The notes under the pieces were generated by a model, which did no database searches, had not been told where the DNA came from, and saw only the letters and a program-made list of their open reading frames with translations. From the NCBI RefSeq assembly GCF_000422825.1, contig NZ_KE383928.1, forward strand, positions 186,001 to 250,000: 64,000 bases of DNA, in the 5' to 3' direction. Source of the DNA: Nocardioides insulae DSM 17944. Lineage in GTDB: Bacteria > Actinomycetota > Actinomycetes > Propionibacteriales > Nocardioidaceae. Numbering within the stretch: position 1 is the first letter of the stretch; each line of letters opens with the position of its first letter. Positions 1 through 8,737 of the stretch are shown one piece after another. Made by a program: the position numbers and the translations under genes.

Positions 1-423
1 GCCGGTGTCGGCGCCGATCCCGGCCGAGTGCGTTCGGACGTGCCACGGGAGAACGCCAATCCGATCCCCTACCACCCGACGATCTGGGATCCGGAGACCG
101 CTCTCGCGGTGGCGAGGATCTTCGCCTCCGACTACGCGGCGTGGGACTACGTGCCGCCTCAGGGAGCCACCGCGGCGGACCCGAGCCTCTCCGAGGAGCA
201 GTGCCAGGCGCTGGCCGCCGATCGTCTGGGCGCGGTGGCGATGCTCGCCGAGCGGCACCGCCGGATCGGCGAGCTCCTGGCAGTGGGTGCTGACCTCGAG
301 CGAGCGGCCGCGCACCAGCGGCGCCGGGCCGAGGAGGCCGAGAGCGAGCTGGCCACCGTCACCGGATCACGATCCTGGCGGGCGACCGAGCCACTGCGCC
401 GGTTGCGAGCCAGAAGCAGGTGA
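1..423 (+). CDS. C-terminal part of an unidentified glycan-cluster protein (5' end outside the window)
   Basis: The frame is open from the first base, so the real start lies upstream; a GTG at 28 is only an internal alternative. About 140 residues are visible. The second half is highly charged and probably helical (RRRAEEAESELA). The C-terminus GSRSWRATEPLRRLR resembles the short basic tails that end many glycosyltransferases and methyltransferases of actinobacterial surface-polysaccharide clusters. No catalytic motif is present in this part, so no enzyme function is assigned. It lies 77 bp upstream of a methyltransferase on the same strand and may share its operon. Confidence 0.6.
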   Translation, partial: AGVGADPGRVRSDVPRENANPIPYHPTIWDPETALAVARIFASDYAAWDYVPPQGATAADPSLSEEQCQALAADRLGAVAMLAERHRRIGELLAVGADLERAAAHQRRRAEEAESELATVTGSRSWRATEPLRRLRARSR

Positions 424-500
424 GCCCCGGAGGCTGACGCCTCCGATGGCTCAGCCAGCATCCGGCACCCCTGTGCAACGACCATCGATGAGGAGCAAGA

Positions 501-1124
501 GTGGCAGAGCCGACCGTGGACCCCGAAGAGCAGATCCGACGGGCGATCGACGTGGGGGTGGCCCCTCCGTTCGCACGACTGATCGGAGGTATCCCCGGGC
601 CGCTCTCGATCAGGCAGGGCGACCTCCTTCGCGAGCTGGCCGCCCGGGTCACGCAGGGGGTGATCGTCGAGATCGGAAGCTACCGTGGCAAGTCCACTGT
701 CGCCCTTGCCCACGGTGCTCGGGAGGGCCACGACGTGCCTGTGTACGCCGTCGATCCGCACGAGTCCTTCAACGGTCCGTTCGGCGGAGTGTTCGGGCCG
801 GTCAACCGACGACAGTTCTACGAGACCATGCTCTCGACCGGTCATTGGGAGAACGTGCGGCTGGTCAATCTGCCCTCGACCGTGGTCGCCGCAGGGTGGG
901 ATCGGCCGATCGGACTCCTGTGGATCGACGGCGACCATCACTATGAAGCCGTACGAGCGGACGTCGAGAGCTGGGAGCGTCATCTGCTGCCGGGGGCGCC
1001 GATGGTCCTCGACGACACCGACCGCGGGGGCCCGCAACAGGTCGTGGCCGAACTGGTCGACTCGGGGCGCTGGCGGCTGGGCGAAAAGCGCCGGAAGGTG
1101 CAGGTCCTGCACCGGGTCGGCTGA
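501..1124 (+). CDS. Class I SAM-dependent methyltransferase (Methyltransf_24-like)
   Basis: This is a 207-residue Rossmann-fold methyltransferase. Motif I is EIGSYRGKST near residues 57-66. The acidic loop YAVDPHESF follows, then WIDGDHHYEAV and a late VLDD motif. The WIDGDH motif is typical of the family that acts on sugars or surface-glycan precursors in polysaccharide clusters. The GTG start at 501 is preceded by a good ribosome binding site (GAGGAG with a 5-base spacer). The 3' end forms the left arm of a strong hairpin shared with the convergent coiled-coil gene. The substrate is unknown; a sugar in the neighbouring pseudaminic-acid-type glycan is a reasonable guess. Confidence 0.8.
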   Translation: MAEPTVDPEEQIRRAIDVGVAPPFARLIGGIPGPLSIRQGDLLRELAARVTQGVIVEIGSYRGKSTVALAHGAREGHDVPVYAVDPHESFNGPFGGVFGPVNRRQFYETMLSTGHWENVRLVNLPSTVVAAGWDRPIGLLWIDGDHHYEAVRADVESWERHLLPGAPMVLDDTDRGGPQQVVAELVDSGRWRLGEKRRKVQVLHRVG

Positions 1125-1146
1125 GCGGGCTCAGCCGACCCGGTGC
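1109..1146. terminator. Bidirectional hairpin terminator between convergent genes
   Basis: A perfect 17-bp stem (1109-1125 with 1130-1146) closes a 4-base loop CGGG. The left arm includes the last codons and stop of the methyltransferase gene, and the right arm ends 5 bases before the stop of the convergent coiled-coil gene. There is no clear U-tract, as is common for high-GC actinobacterial terminators. Confidence 0.75.
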
Positions 1147-1150
1147 GAGG

Positions 1151-1582
1151 TCAGTCGTGTGGCAGCCCGAGCTTCTCCTCGATCCGCCGCATCCGCTCCT
1201 CGTGTCGCGTCATCTCGCTCAGCCGAACCCTGATCCGCCGGTGCTCCTCCTGGATCGCCTCGACCAGACCACGAGCCTGCTCCAGTTCGGCCGAGTCCGG
1301 CTCGGCGACCGGTCGCAGGGAGAGCCGTAGCTGCTCCACCTTGGTCTCCAACGCCGCCAACTGAGGTGCCAGCCGGTTGACCTCGCGTGAGGCCAGTTCG
1401 GCCGCCCGGGCCGAGCGGAACGAGCCCTGTACCGAGGCCTGCGTGCGTTCTCCGATGCCGTCCACCCGGCGTCGGAGCCGCTGGATCTCCGACATCGCCT
1501 CACGTCCACTCACGGTGCGGACCACCGACCGCGGTCGGAGCCGGCGGGCGGCGGCGCGCATCTTCTCGGCGTTGATCCTCAT
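1151..1582 (-). CDS. Coiled-coil protein paired with a GT29-like enzyme (copy 1)
   Basis: The 143-residue protein is rich in Arg, Glu, Ala and Leu and is predicted to be almost wholly helical. A heptad-like segment, REVNRLAPQLAALETKVEQL, sits near residues 66-85. A C-terminal block reads RVRLSEMTRHEERMRRIEEK. Both blocks recur in the protein at 9829-10329 (ELNRLGPQVAALEARLEHL; RARLSAATRYEERLRRVEDQ), so the two are paralogues. There is no signal peptide or membrane segment. Its ATG overlaps the stop of the upstream GT29-like gene by 4 bases, so the two are translationally coupled. It may be a scaffold or oligomerisation partner of the glycosyltransferase; no named family was recognised. Confidence 0.7.
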   Translation of the reverse strand: MRINAEKMRAAARRLRPRSVVRTVSGREAMSEIQRLRRRVDGIGERTQASVQGSFRSARAAELASREVNRLAPQLAALETKVEQLRLSLRPVAEPDSAELEQARGLVEAIQEEHRRIRVRLSEMTRHEERMRRIEEKLGLPHD

Positions 1583-2271
1583 CGCAGGAACCTTGCCTCT
1601 CCTTCATCGATCCAACGTCGCATGAGTTCTCCTTCGGGGCCGATGTGGTGCGCTCCACCGATCGGCGAGACGTCGCCGGCCTGGTGGCGCCATTCGGTCT
1701 GGTGGGGGTCGTCGACCATCGAGAATCCGGTGAAGACCAGCTCGGCTCCGGGGAAGGAGTTCCGGCCGATCCACAGTGCCATCATTCCGGTGGTGGGCAC
1801 GCACACCTCGTCCTTCCAGGGCTCGCCGAGCTCCTCGAGGAGCGGAACCGTGAAGGCGTGATTGGGCACGGCGAGGTAGCCGAGGTCGTCGGGCCACCAT
1901 CGTGGCCAATCCTTCACGTATCGAGCCAGCGGTCGACCGTAGTAGATCCGTGACGGCTCGGTGACCAGGTAGGCGGCGTCGGTGTAGGCGGCGTAGGAGA
2001 ACGGGGTGGCCAGCAGGCCGCGGCTGAACACGACCGCATGCACCTCACGACCCTGGGTGCGGGGGGCGCCGGGCTCGTCGAGCATGAAGCTGTTGACCCG
2101 GATGACCAGATCACAGCCGTCGATCGCGTCGGCACGCTCGTCACTGGGAGTCAGGGGCGCGTTGCCGACCACGGCCACGCTGCGTACGGGGGTACGGCGT
2201 GCATAGGCGGCCAGCAGACCGGGGATCGCGTTCGACCCTCCGCCGGGCAGGTCACAACTCCGCTCAGGCAC
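1579..2271 (-). CDS. GT29 sialyltransferase-like glycosyltransferase (copy 1)
   Basis: The 230-residue protein shows the sialylmotif pattern of GT29. Motif L is VAVVGNAPL followed by IDGCDLVIRVNSF (residues 32-62). A motif S-like block is VPTTGMMALWIGRNSF...TGFSM (158-184). Motif VS is H-x4-E at H208-E213. I start it at GTG 2271, which overlaps the end of the GT2 gene by 8 bases; a longer open frame to 2400 reads antisense-like residues inside GT2. In GT29 these motifs bind a CMP-nonulosonate donor and supply the catalytic His. With pseudaminic-acid genes next door, CMP-pseudaminate is the likely donor (inference). It has no membrane anchor, so it should act in the cytoplasm. A paralogue lies at 10415-11110. 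Confidence 0.78.
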   Translation of the reverse strand: MPERSCDLPGGGSNAIPGLLAAYARRTPVRSVAVVGNAPLTPSDERADAIDGCDLVIRVNSFMLDEPGAPRTQGREVHAVVFSRGLLATPFSYAAYTDAAYLVTEPSRIYYGRPLARYVKDWPRWWPDDLGYLAVPNHAFTVPLLEELGEPWKDEVCVPTTGMMALWIGRNSFPGAELVFTGFSMVDDPHQTEWRHQAGDVSPIGGAHHIGPEGELMRRWIDEGEARFLR

Positions 2272-4717
2272 CGTCGACCACCACCGACAACCTCCCCATC
2301 CGCCCCAGGTGCAGGGTGACCGCATGGCCTCCGGCCTGGAGTGCGGTCGGCATCCGATGCACGTCGGCGACCGACAACATCGCCGGCTCGGCCGACACAC
2401 CGGGACATCGGGGGGGAGGGGGACTCGCCTCCTCGGTCAGCAACCACAGCGCCCACGACGTCGCCGCGTCGCCCTCGACCACGTCCGCGGCCTCGGCCCT
2501 CGCCGCTGCGGCCCGGTCGACCAACTCGGCGACGGGCGCGCGCACCGCGAAGCGTCGCTCCTCCGCGCACCAGGACACCGGGACCTCGACGTCCACCCTG
2601 TTGTCGGGGGTGATGTAGCCACGCCACCGCGCCCGGCTGGGCCGGTCTCCGCTGCGGTCGAACCAGCCGGACAACTCCACCGCCCCGTCCTCCGCCCGGG
2701 CGCGATCCACGCTGGGATGGGCGTACTCCTCGTGCACCGACGCGAGCCCGGTGGGACCGGGCAGGATGCTCACGCGCCGATGGCCCACCACGGCGACGGC
2801 GGAGCCGACCACGCTGGGATGGCACAGGCTCACGGGTGGCTCGGTGCCGACCGCCATCCGCACGTTCCACACGCTCCGCTCGGTGATGTGGTCCTCCAGG
2901 CCGTGGGACGCGATCATCTCGGCGTCGAGCAGTGCCTCGAACCGCGCGCTCCCCACCGGGTCGCCTGCGCGGGGAGGAGCGAGGTCGACGGTGGCCGGGA
3001 CGACGTCGGCGCCGTTGTTCAACGTCAGCCAGAGCACCGGCATCGGGGGGGTGTCCTCCCGAGTTGTCGGGGGCACGAACCAGCCGGACAGGCTCAGCTC
3101 GGCGGCTGCGGCGGCGACCTCGGTGAGTGCGGCCTCCGGTCGTCGGATCAGGACTCCGAAGGCACCCTGGTCTCGAGCGGGCTTCGCCCACAGGTGAGGG
3201 CCGATCAGGCGCTGCTCGCTCCAGCGGGTTCGCGTGCCGGTCAACCCGGTGACCCGTCCGCGGCGGTGGAGCCCGGCGACCCGCGCCTCCACCTCCAGCC
3301 GCCAATGTCCCGGATCGTCCAGCTCAGCCAACAGTGCGGGTCGCAGGGTCAGCCGCAGCTCGCGCCGGGGTCCCTGGGTCAGGATGTGACTCGGCACCGA
3401 TCTGGAGCGGCCGGAGGGGCTCACCAGATGCAGGAACACCTGCGCACCGGTGAGGTCGAGTTGGTCGACCGCGACCCGGACGTCGATGATCAGGGCGTCC
3501 CCACCGCCGGGCTCCCTGACCCAGCGGGTGTCCTGGAGCGTTCCCTGCAGGCGGACCCGGGCGGGAGCCACGCGATAGATCTCTTCGGGTACACCGGCGT
3601 CGAGGCCGGGAAGGTCACGGAAGAACTCGGTGATGCTGCCCTGCTCGCGCACCTGCAACGAGCCGTTCCTGCCGTGCCGGGCCCGGTAGTGCGTCAACTC
3701 GGAGAGTCCGTCCAGGTCACCCTCGAGCACCAGGTGGGCCTGTACCCGGTCGAACGGTGAGGAGAGCGCCACCTGGTCGGCGTCTATACGGGAGACCAGA
3801 CGGCGGGCCAGCTCCAGGATCTCGCGTCGGCGTTCGTCCTCCGACTCGACGAGGTCGGCCGGGGCGCGGTGGAGCGCTGCGAGGACCGCGCCCACGTCGA
3901 TGTGGAGGAAGTGTCGTCCCACCTCCCCGCGGAGTTGGGTGCTCTCATCGGCCACCAGGTCGAGGACCCGCTCGGCCGAGGCGACCCGCTCCCGGAGGTT
4001 GTCCATCTCCCACACCCGCTGGGTGATGGAGAGATCTCCGCCGTCACGCTCGCGCCAGTAGTACACGGGAGTGGCGAGGACGTCGACCCGATCCGCGAAC
4101 AGATGGCTCGCGATGGTCACCGGGTAGTCCTCGTACAGCCCCACCGGGTAGGCGAATCCCTCCCTGTCCCAGAAGCTGCGCCGGTACATCTTGTTCCACG
4201 CCATCCGGTCCAGGGCCAGCGACGGGAACTCACGCACGTGCGTACGGGGCCGGGGCCGGGCGAACGGCACCTGGTGGACCCAGGAGTCGCGAACCCCCAG
4301 GTCGTTGAAGCGGCGTGCGTTCCCGGCGGCCATGTCGGACCCGGTGCGATCGAGTGAGGCGATCATCCGCCGGTAGGCGTGCGGCGGCACCACGTCGTCG
4401 GAGTCGACGAAGGTGAGGTATTCGCCGACGGCGTATCGGGCCCCTGTGTTGCGGGCCGTCCCGAGTCCTTGGTTGTGCTGGCGCACGATGCGGAACCGGT
4501 CGTCCGAGGCGGCGTGTTGTTGCGCGATCGCCAGGCTGCCGTCCGGTGAGCCGTCGTCGACGAGGATCGCCTCGAAGTCGGCGAACGACTGCGCACGCAA
4601 CGACTCGAGACACTCGGCGATGTAGCGCTCGACCCCGTAGAAGGGCACCACGATGCTCAATCTCGGACGACGGGCCGGTTCGCCGTTGCCATCCATCAAC
4701 CGCAGACCTCTCTCCAT
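2264..4717 (-). CDS. GT2-family glycosyltransferase with long C-terminal beta-rich modules
   Basis: The protein has 817 residues. The GT-A domain spans roughly residues 18-240 and begins LSIVVPFYGVERYI. It has DDGSPDGS and a DxD-type metal site in FVDSDDVVPP near residue 104. After a helical linker come beta-rich segments. Two of them start with a matching motif, LSLSGWF near 542 and VELSGWF near 682, which suggests tandem modules. This layout resembles the GT2 enzymes that decorate or polymerise teichoic acids (TarS and TarQ type), where the C-terminal modules mediate oligomerisation; the substrate here is unknown. The ATG at 4717 follows the pseG stop by one base. An internal ATG at 4696 has a better ribosome binding site (GAGAGAGG) and is a real alternative. 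Confidence 0.85.
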   Translation of the reverse strand: MERGLRLMDGNGEPARRPRLSIVVPFYGVERYIAECLESLRAQSFADFEAILVDDGSPDGSLAIAQQHAASDDRFRIVRQHNQGLGTARNTGARYAVGEYLTFVDSDDVVPPHAYRRMIASLDRTGSDMAAGNARRFNDLGVRDSWVHQVPFARPRPRTHVREFPSLALDRMAWNKMYRRSFWDREGFAYPVGLYEDYPVTIASHLFADRVDVLATPVYYWRERDGGDLSITQRVWEMDNLRERVASAERVLDLVADESTQLRGEVGRHFLHIDVGAVLAALHRAPADLVESEDERRREILELARRLVSRIDADQVALSSPFDRVQAHLVLEGDLDGLSELTHYRARHGRNGSLQVREQGSITEFFRDLPGLDAGVPEEIYRVAPARVRLQGTLQDTRWVREPGGGDALIIDVRVAVDQLDLTGAQVFLHLVSPSGRSRSVPSHILTQGPRRELRLTLRPALLAELDDPGHWRLEVEARVAGLHRRGRVTGLTGTRTRWSEQRLIGPHLWAKPARDQGAFGVLIRRPEAALTEVAAAAAELSLSGWFVPPTTREDTPPMPVLWLTLNNGADVVPATVDLAPPRAGDPVGSARFEALLDAEMIASHGLEDHITERSVWNVRMAVGTEPPVSLCHPSVVGSAVAVVGHRRVSILPGPTGLASVHEEYAHPSVDRARAEDGAVELSGWFDRSGDRPSRARWRGYITPDNRVDVEVPVSWCAEERRFAVRAPVAELVDRAAAARAEAADVVEGDAATSWALWLLTEEASPPPPRCPGVSAEPAMLSVADVHRMPTALQAGGHAVTLHLGRMGRLSVVVDGA

Positions 4718-4718
4718 C

Positions 4719-5795
4719 TCAGCTCGCCGCCCGATTGTTCGCCATCGTCACGACCTCATCGACGACGCGTGCGCGTCCACCGCCGTCGACCGCCGCCCAG
4801 GCGCGCGTCCGCAGCTCCCGGATCGCGTCCGGAGAGGCGAGGAGTTCGGAGAGCGTCGTGATGGCCGTCTCCGGGGCGTCGCGCACCTGTTGCAATCGAC
4901 CGAGCCCGACGGCGAGTCGTTGCTCGGTCACTCGACGGCATCCCTCGTCTTGGTTGTCGACCACCGCGACCAGGGCACATGCGGTCCCCAGCGCCAGGAA
5001 CTCCCAGGTCGAGGTGCCCGAGGCGCTCACCACCAGGTCGGAGTCGACGACCCGCTGCTCGAGACCGTCGATCGGTGGGCAGACCTCGACCTGCTGGCCG
5101 GGTCGCGCCCGGGCTGCGACCTCCGCGAGAGGTCCGGCGAGCTTCCGATCACCGGCCACGACCGTCAGCCGGAACGGTCGACCGGTCTCCACCAGGCATC
5201 GGCTCAGCACGGGGGCCGCCCCGTAGCTGTCCGTGCCGCCGAACACCGCGAGGACCTCCGGCACCTCGCGGACGTCTTCGCGCGGTCGCTCGGGCCGTCG
5301 CCGCAGGATCCCCTCGCGCAGCAAGGCGTATCGGAGCCCGGCCAGGCGCCGCGCTCCGTCCGGTACGGGCCGCTGGTCGGACTCCGCGCCGATGTTCTGG
5401 TCGACGTACAGGTCGGCGGAGCGGTCCGCCGTGTCCCCGTCGGTCATCGCCACGAGCACCGGGACCGCGTTGCGCACCGCTCGGTAGACGTCGCCGTCGA
5501 GCACGTAGGAGTCGATGACGGCGACCTGGACCCCGAGGTCGCGGACGACGTCATGGTGCTGTGCGGCCGTGACCGGCGGCTGGATCCAGGGCAGGCCGCG
5601 CCTCTCGACCTGGGTCAGCGCGAACGGGACCGAGGTGAGGTCGGCGGCGATCACGACATCCCATCCGCGGTCCCGGAATTCCTCTGCCAGGGCTAGGCAA
5701 CGCATCAGATGTCCGGTCCCGAATAATGCACTCAAATCGCAGAAAAATAGGACGCGTGAATTGTTCGTGTCCTTCAAGTGAACAGCGCCCGACAA
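4719..5795 (-). CDS. pseG: UDP-2,4-diacetamido-2,4,6-trideoxy-beta-L-altropyranose hydrolase
   Basis: PseG removes UDP from the pseudaminic acid precursor by inversion at C1. The 358-residue protein has the PseG signature FGTGHLMRCLALA near residues 25-37. His29 matches the catalytic His of the family. Later come the GT-B-like nucleotide-binding blocks VFGGTDSYGAA and SASGTSTWEFLALG. It starts at TTG 5795, preceded by AAGGA with a 6-base spacer, which supports this rare start. It heads a minus-strand operon (pseG, GT2, GT29, coiled coil) and is divergent from pseB across about 90 bp. That spacer, together with the AT-richer start of pseG, probably carries promoters for both directions. No PseH acetyltransferase domain is fused to it. 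Confidence 0.88.
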   Translation of the reverse strand: MSGAVHLKDTNNSRVLFFCDLSALFGTGHLMRCLALAEEFRDRGWDVVIAADLTSVPFALTQVERRGLPWIQPPVTAAQHHDVVRDLGVQVAVIDSYVLDGDVYRAVRNAVPVLVAMTDGDTADRSADLYVDQNIGAESDQRPVPDGARRLAGLRYALLREGILRRRPERPREDVREVPEVLAVFGGTDSYGAAPVLSRCLVETGRPFRLTVVAGDRKLAGPLAEVAARARPGQQVEVCPPIDGLEQRVVDSDLVVSASGTSTWEFLALGTACALVAVVDNQDEGCRRVTEQRLAVGLGRLQQVRDAPETAITTLSELLASPDAIRELRTRAWAAVDGGGRARVVDEVVTMANNRAAS

Positions 5796-5868
5796 TCTAG
5801 ATCCTTTCCGAGAGCGTCATTCTTGCCCGATAAATCCCACGATAGCCTGCCGCAGTCTCAGTACTCGC

Positions 5869-5875
5869 AGGAAGG
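5869..5875 (+). promoter_or_regulatory. Ribosome binding site that fixes the pseB start
   Basis: AGGAAGG lies 7 bases before GTG 5883. This picks the GTG over an upstream in-frame ATG at 5778, which would add 35 residues unlike the family and overlap the 5' end of the divergent pseG. Confidence 0.8.
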
Positions 5876-5882
5876 CCTCATC

Positions 5883-6872
5883 GTGTCCGTTCTTCAAGGG
5901 TCTCGGATCCTCGTCACCGGTGGCACCGGATCATTCGGCAAGGCGTTTATCCGATACGCGCTGGAGCACCTCGACCCGGCCCGGCTGGTCGTGTTCTCCC
6001 GAGATGAGCTCAAGCAGTACGAGGTCCGGCAGCTGTTCCGCGACGACCCCAGGCTCCGATGGTTCATCGGAGACGTGCGCGACGAGCGACGGCTCGAGCG
6101 CGCGATGCACAACGTGGACTACGTCGTCCATGCCGCGGCGCTCAAGCAGGTCGACACCGCGGAGTACAACCCTTTCGAGTTCGTGAAGACGAACGTCCAG
6201 GGCAGTCAGAACGTCGTCGAGGCCGCCATCGAGAGCGGGGTGAAGAAGGTGGTGGCGCTCTCCACCGACAAGGCCTCCAGCCCGATCAACCTGTACGGCG
6301 CCACCAAGCTCACTGCCGACAAGCTGTTCATCTCGGGCAATCACTATGCGGCCGCCTACCCGACCAGGTTCTCCGTCGTTCGCTACGGGAACGTGCTGGG
6401 CAGCCGCGGGTCCGTCATCCCGTTCTTCCGCCGACTGGCCGAGGAGCGACAGGCACTCCCGATCACGGACATGCGCTGCACCCGGTTCTTCATCACCCTG
6501 CCGCAGGCGGTCCAGATGGTGGTCGACGCCTTCGACATGATGCAGGGGGGCGAGCTCTTCGTCCCCCGGATCCCGTCGATGAAGGTCACCGACCTCGCCC
6601 AGGCGGTCGCTCCCGGTGCGGACATGTACGACGTCGGGTTGCGCCCGGGGGAGAAGCACCACGAGGAGATGATCAGTCCCGAGGAGGGCCGGCGTGCGCT
6701 GGTGGTGGAGGACGGGAAGTACTTCGTCATCCAGCCCGACCTCGCCACCTGGGGCTACGAGCCACCGATCGGCAAGCCGCTTCCCGACGACTTCTCGTAC
6801 CGGTCGAACACGAACGACCAGTGGTACACCCGTGAGCAGATCGCGGCGCTCCTCGTCGACGAGGTCCGATGA
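5883..6872 (+). CDS. pseB: UDP-N-acetylglucosamine 4,6-dehydratase (inverting)
   Basis: PseB catalyses the first step of pseudaminic acid synthesis, from UDP-GlcNAc to the 4-keto-6-deoxy-L-arabino sugar. From GTG 5883 the protein has 329 residues, close to the usual 330. It has the NADP-binding motif TGGTGSFG at residues 12-19. The SDR catalytic segment STDKASSPINLYGATK lies near 127-142; the DK pair replaces the usual Tyr-only site, as in FlaA1/PseB enzymes. A C-terminal GLRPGEKHHEEM motif is also typical of PseB. It is the first gene of the plus-strand operon pseB-pseC-pseF and overlaps pseC by 4 bases. Confidence 0.93.
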   Translation: MSVLQGSRILVTGGTGSFGKAFIRYALEHLDPARLVVFSRDELKQYEVRQLFRDDPRLRWFIGDVRDERRLERAMHNVDYVVHAAALKQVDTAEYNPFEFVKTNVQGSQNVVEAAIESGVKKVVALSTDKASSPINLYGATKLTADKLFISGNHYAAAYPTRFSVVRYGNVLGSRGSVIPFFRRLAEERQALPITDMRCTRFFITLPQAVQMVVDAFDMMQGGELFVPRIPSMKVTDLAQAVAPGADMYDVGLRPGEKHHEEMISPEEGRRALVVEDGKYFVIQPDLATWGYEPPIGKPLPDDFSYRSNTNDQWYTREQIAALLVDEVR

Positions 6873-8011
6873 GCTCTGTGGGGGCGATGCTGCCGTACGG
6901 GCGCCAGAGCATCGATGAGGAGGACATCGCCGCTGTCGTCGAGGTGCTCCGTGGCGACTGGCTGACGACGGGGCCGGCCGTGGCCGCGTTCGAGGACGCC
7001 CTCAGCGCGATCGCCGGCGGGTTGCCCGCGGTCTCGACGACGTCCGGCACCGCTGCCCTGCACACCGCGTACGCGGCTGTCGGCGTCGGCCCGGGTGACG
7101 AGGTCGTGACCACCCCGCTGACCTTCATCGCCACCGCCGCGACAGCGACCCTCCGCGGCGCCACCGTCGTGTTCGCCGACGTCGATGAGGACACCGCGCT
7201 CATCGAGCCGGCGTCGGTCGAGGCCGTGGTCACGGAGCGGACCGCGGTGATCGCCGCGGTGGACTACGCCGGGCAGCCGGCCGACTACGCCGGTCTCCAA
7301 CCGATCGCGGATCGTGTCGGTGCCCTGACCCTGGCGGATGCCGCCCACTCGATCGGAGGCACCGCCGCCGGCGTGCCGGTGGGCGCGCTGGCCGATGTCA
7401 CGACGATGTCCTTCTTCCCGACCAAGAACGTGACCACTGCGGAGGGCGGCGCGGTGATCGCCCGCGATGGAACGCTGGCGCGGCGGGCCCGCGAGTTCCA
7501 CCGTCTCGGGATGGTCCGCGACCCCGACCGGTTCGTGCTCAGCGATGAAGGTCCGTGGCACCAGGAGGTGCAGGAGTTCGGGCTGAACTACCGGCTCAGC
7601 GATGTCGCCTGTGCCCTCGGGCTCTCCCAGGTACGCCGGCTCGGGGAGTTCAAGAGGCGTCGCACCGAGATCGTCACCCGGTACGACGCGATGCTTGCCG
7701 AGGTCGCCGGTCTTCGCATCCCGGGCCGGCGTGAGGACGTCGATCCGATGTGGCATCTCTACCCCATCCGGGTGCTCGGCGGTCGTCGGCGCGAGGTCTT
7801 CGAGCGAATGCGCAGCGCCGGTATCGGAGTTCAGGTGAACTACCTCCCCGTCTACCGGCACCCGGTCTACGCCGAACTGGGCTACCGGCGCGGGCTGTGT
7901 CCGCGCGCGGAGGCCTACTACGCCCAGCAACTCTCCCTGCCGCTCCATCCCTCGCTGTCCGACGCCGATGTCGACCGGGTGATCGAGACGCTGACGGGGA
8001 TTCTGCGATGA
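6869..8011 (+). CDS. pseC: UDP-4-amino-4,6-dideoxy-N-acetyl-beta-L-altrosamine transaminase
   Basis: PseC is a PLP enzyme of the DegT/DnrJ/EryC1/StrS family that transfers an amino group to C4 of the PseB product. The 380-residue protein begins LPYGRQSIDEEDI and has TSGTAALH (PLP phosphate binding). The Asp that contacts the PLP ring nitrogen is in LADAAHSIGG. The Schiff-base lysine is Lys186 in SFFPTKNVTTAEGG. Later blocks FGLNYRLSDVACALG and QVNYLPVYRHP are family-typical. It is coupled to pseB and to the next gene by ATGA overlaps, so the three products are probably made in similar amounts. Confidence 0.93.
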   Translation: MSSVGAMLPYGRQSIDEEDIAAVVEVLRGDWLTTGPAVAAFEDALSAIAGGLPAVSTTSGTAALHTAYAAVGVGPGDEVVTTPLTFIATAATATLRGATVVFADVDEDTALIEPASVEAVVTERTAVIAAVDYAGQPADYAGLQPIADRVGALTLADAAHSIGGTAAGVPVGALADVTTMSFFPTKNVTTAEGGAVIARDGTLARRAREFHRLGMVRDPDRFVLSDEGPWHQEVQEFGLNYRLSDVACALGLSQVRRLGEFKRRRTEIVTRYDAMLAEVAGLRIPGRREDVDPMWHLYPIRVLGGRRREVFERMRSAGIGVQVNYLPVYRHPVYAELGYRRGLCPRAEAYYAQQLSLPLHPSLSDADVDRVIETLTGILR

Positions 8012-8736
8012 GGGCCGCGGTCATCACCCAGGCGCGTTCCACCAGCGCCCGCCTTCCGGGCAAGGTGCTGCTGGAGGTCGGTGGTCGAACCCTGCTCGAC
8101 CATCACCTCGATCGGCTGCAGGCCGCCGGGCTCGAGGTCGTCCTCGCCACCACGGTCAATGCGGCCGACGACCCGATCGCCGCCCTGGGCGAGCATCGGG
8201 GCCTGCCGGTCGTCCGAGGCAGCGAGCACGACGTGCTCGGACGCTACGCGGACGCCGTCCGCACGGTGGGCCTCGACGCGGTCGTCCGGGTCACCTCGGA
8301 CTGCCCGTTGATCGACGGTGGACTGATCAGAGCCGGCCTGGATCACTACCTCGCCGCCGGCGACCCCGATCTCTACGTCACCAACACCCTTCCGCGGACC
8401 TTCCCTCGAGGCTTCGACTACGAGGTCTTCTCGAGTGCCGCGCTGCTGGCCGCCGATGCGGCGGCCGAGGAACCGGTGATGCGTGAACACGTCACGCCCT
8501 TCCTGTACCAGAACGTCTCCGGTCGGACTCGCGTGCACAACCTCGCCGGGTCGCCGGACCGCTCGGAGTATCGGGTCACCATCGACACCCCCGAGGATCT
8601 GCGGCTGATCCGGGCCCTGATCGAGGAACACCACGCCGAGAAGCTCGATTGCGCTCGGATCATCGCGCTGCTCGACGCCCGGCCCGAGCTGGTCGCACTG
8701 AACGCCGGCGTCGAGCAGAAGAAGCTGGGGGAGTGA
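8008..8736 (+). CDS. pseF: SpsF-type cytidylyltransferase, probable CMP-pseudaminate synthetase
   Basis: The protein has 242 residues and a nucleotidyltransferase fold. The N-terminal signature ITQARSTSARLPGKVLLEVG matches SpsF and CMP-nonulosonate synthetases. Next come RVTSDCPLIDGGLI and the late block YRVTIDTPEDLRLI. In this position of a pse operon it should activate pseudaminic acid with CTP. It is closer to SpsF proteins than to the Campylobacter PseF type (IPARGGSKRIP), so the symbol is by role. The start is ATG 8008, overlapping pseC by 4 bases. Other upstream in-frame starts would lie deep inside pseC. The downstream gene follows after one base. Confidence 0.82.
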   Translation: MRAAVITQARSTSARLPGKVLLEVGGRTLLDHHLDRLQAAGLEVVLATTVNAADDPIAALGEHRGLPVVRGSEHDVLGRYADAVRTVGLDAVVRVTSDCPLIDGGLIRAGLDHYLAAGDPDLYVTNTLPRTFPRGFDYEVFSSAALLAADAAAEEPVMREHVTPFLYQNVSGRTRVHNLAGSPDRSEYRVTIDTPEDLRLIRALIEEHHAEKLDCARIIALLDARPELVALNAGVEQKKLGE

Positions 8737-8737
8737 C

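Noticed and set aside
5778..5882. Longer N-terminus of PseB from ATG 5778
   Set aside because: The extra 35 residues are unlike the family, overlap the divergent pseG start and lack a ribosome binding site, while GTG 5883 has AGGAAGG.
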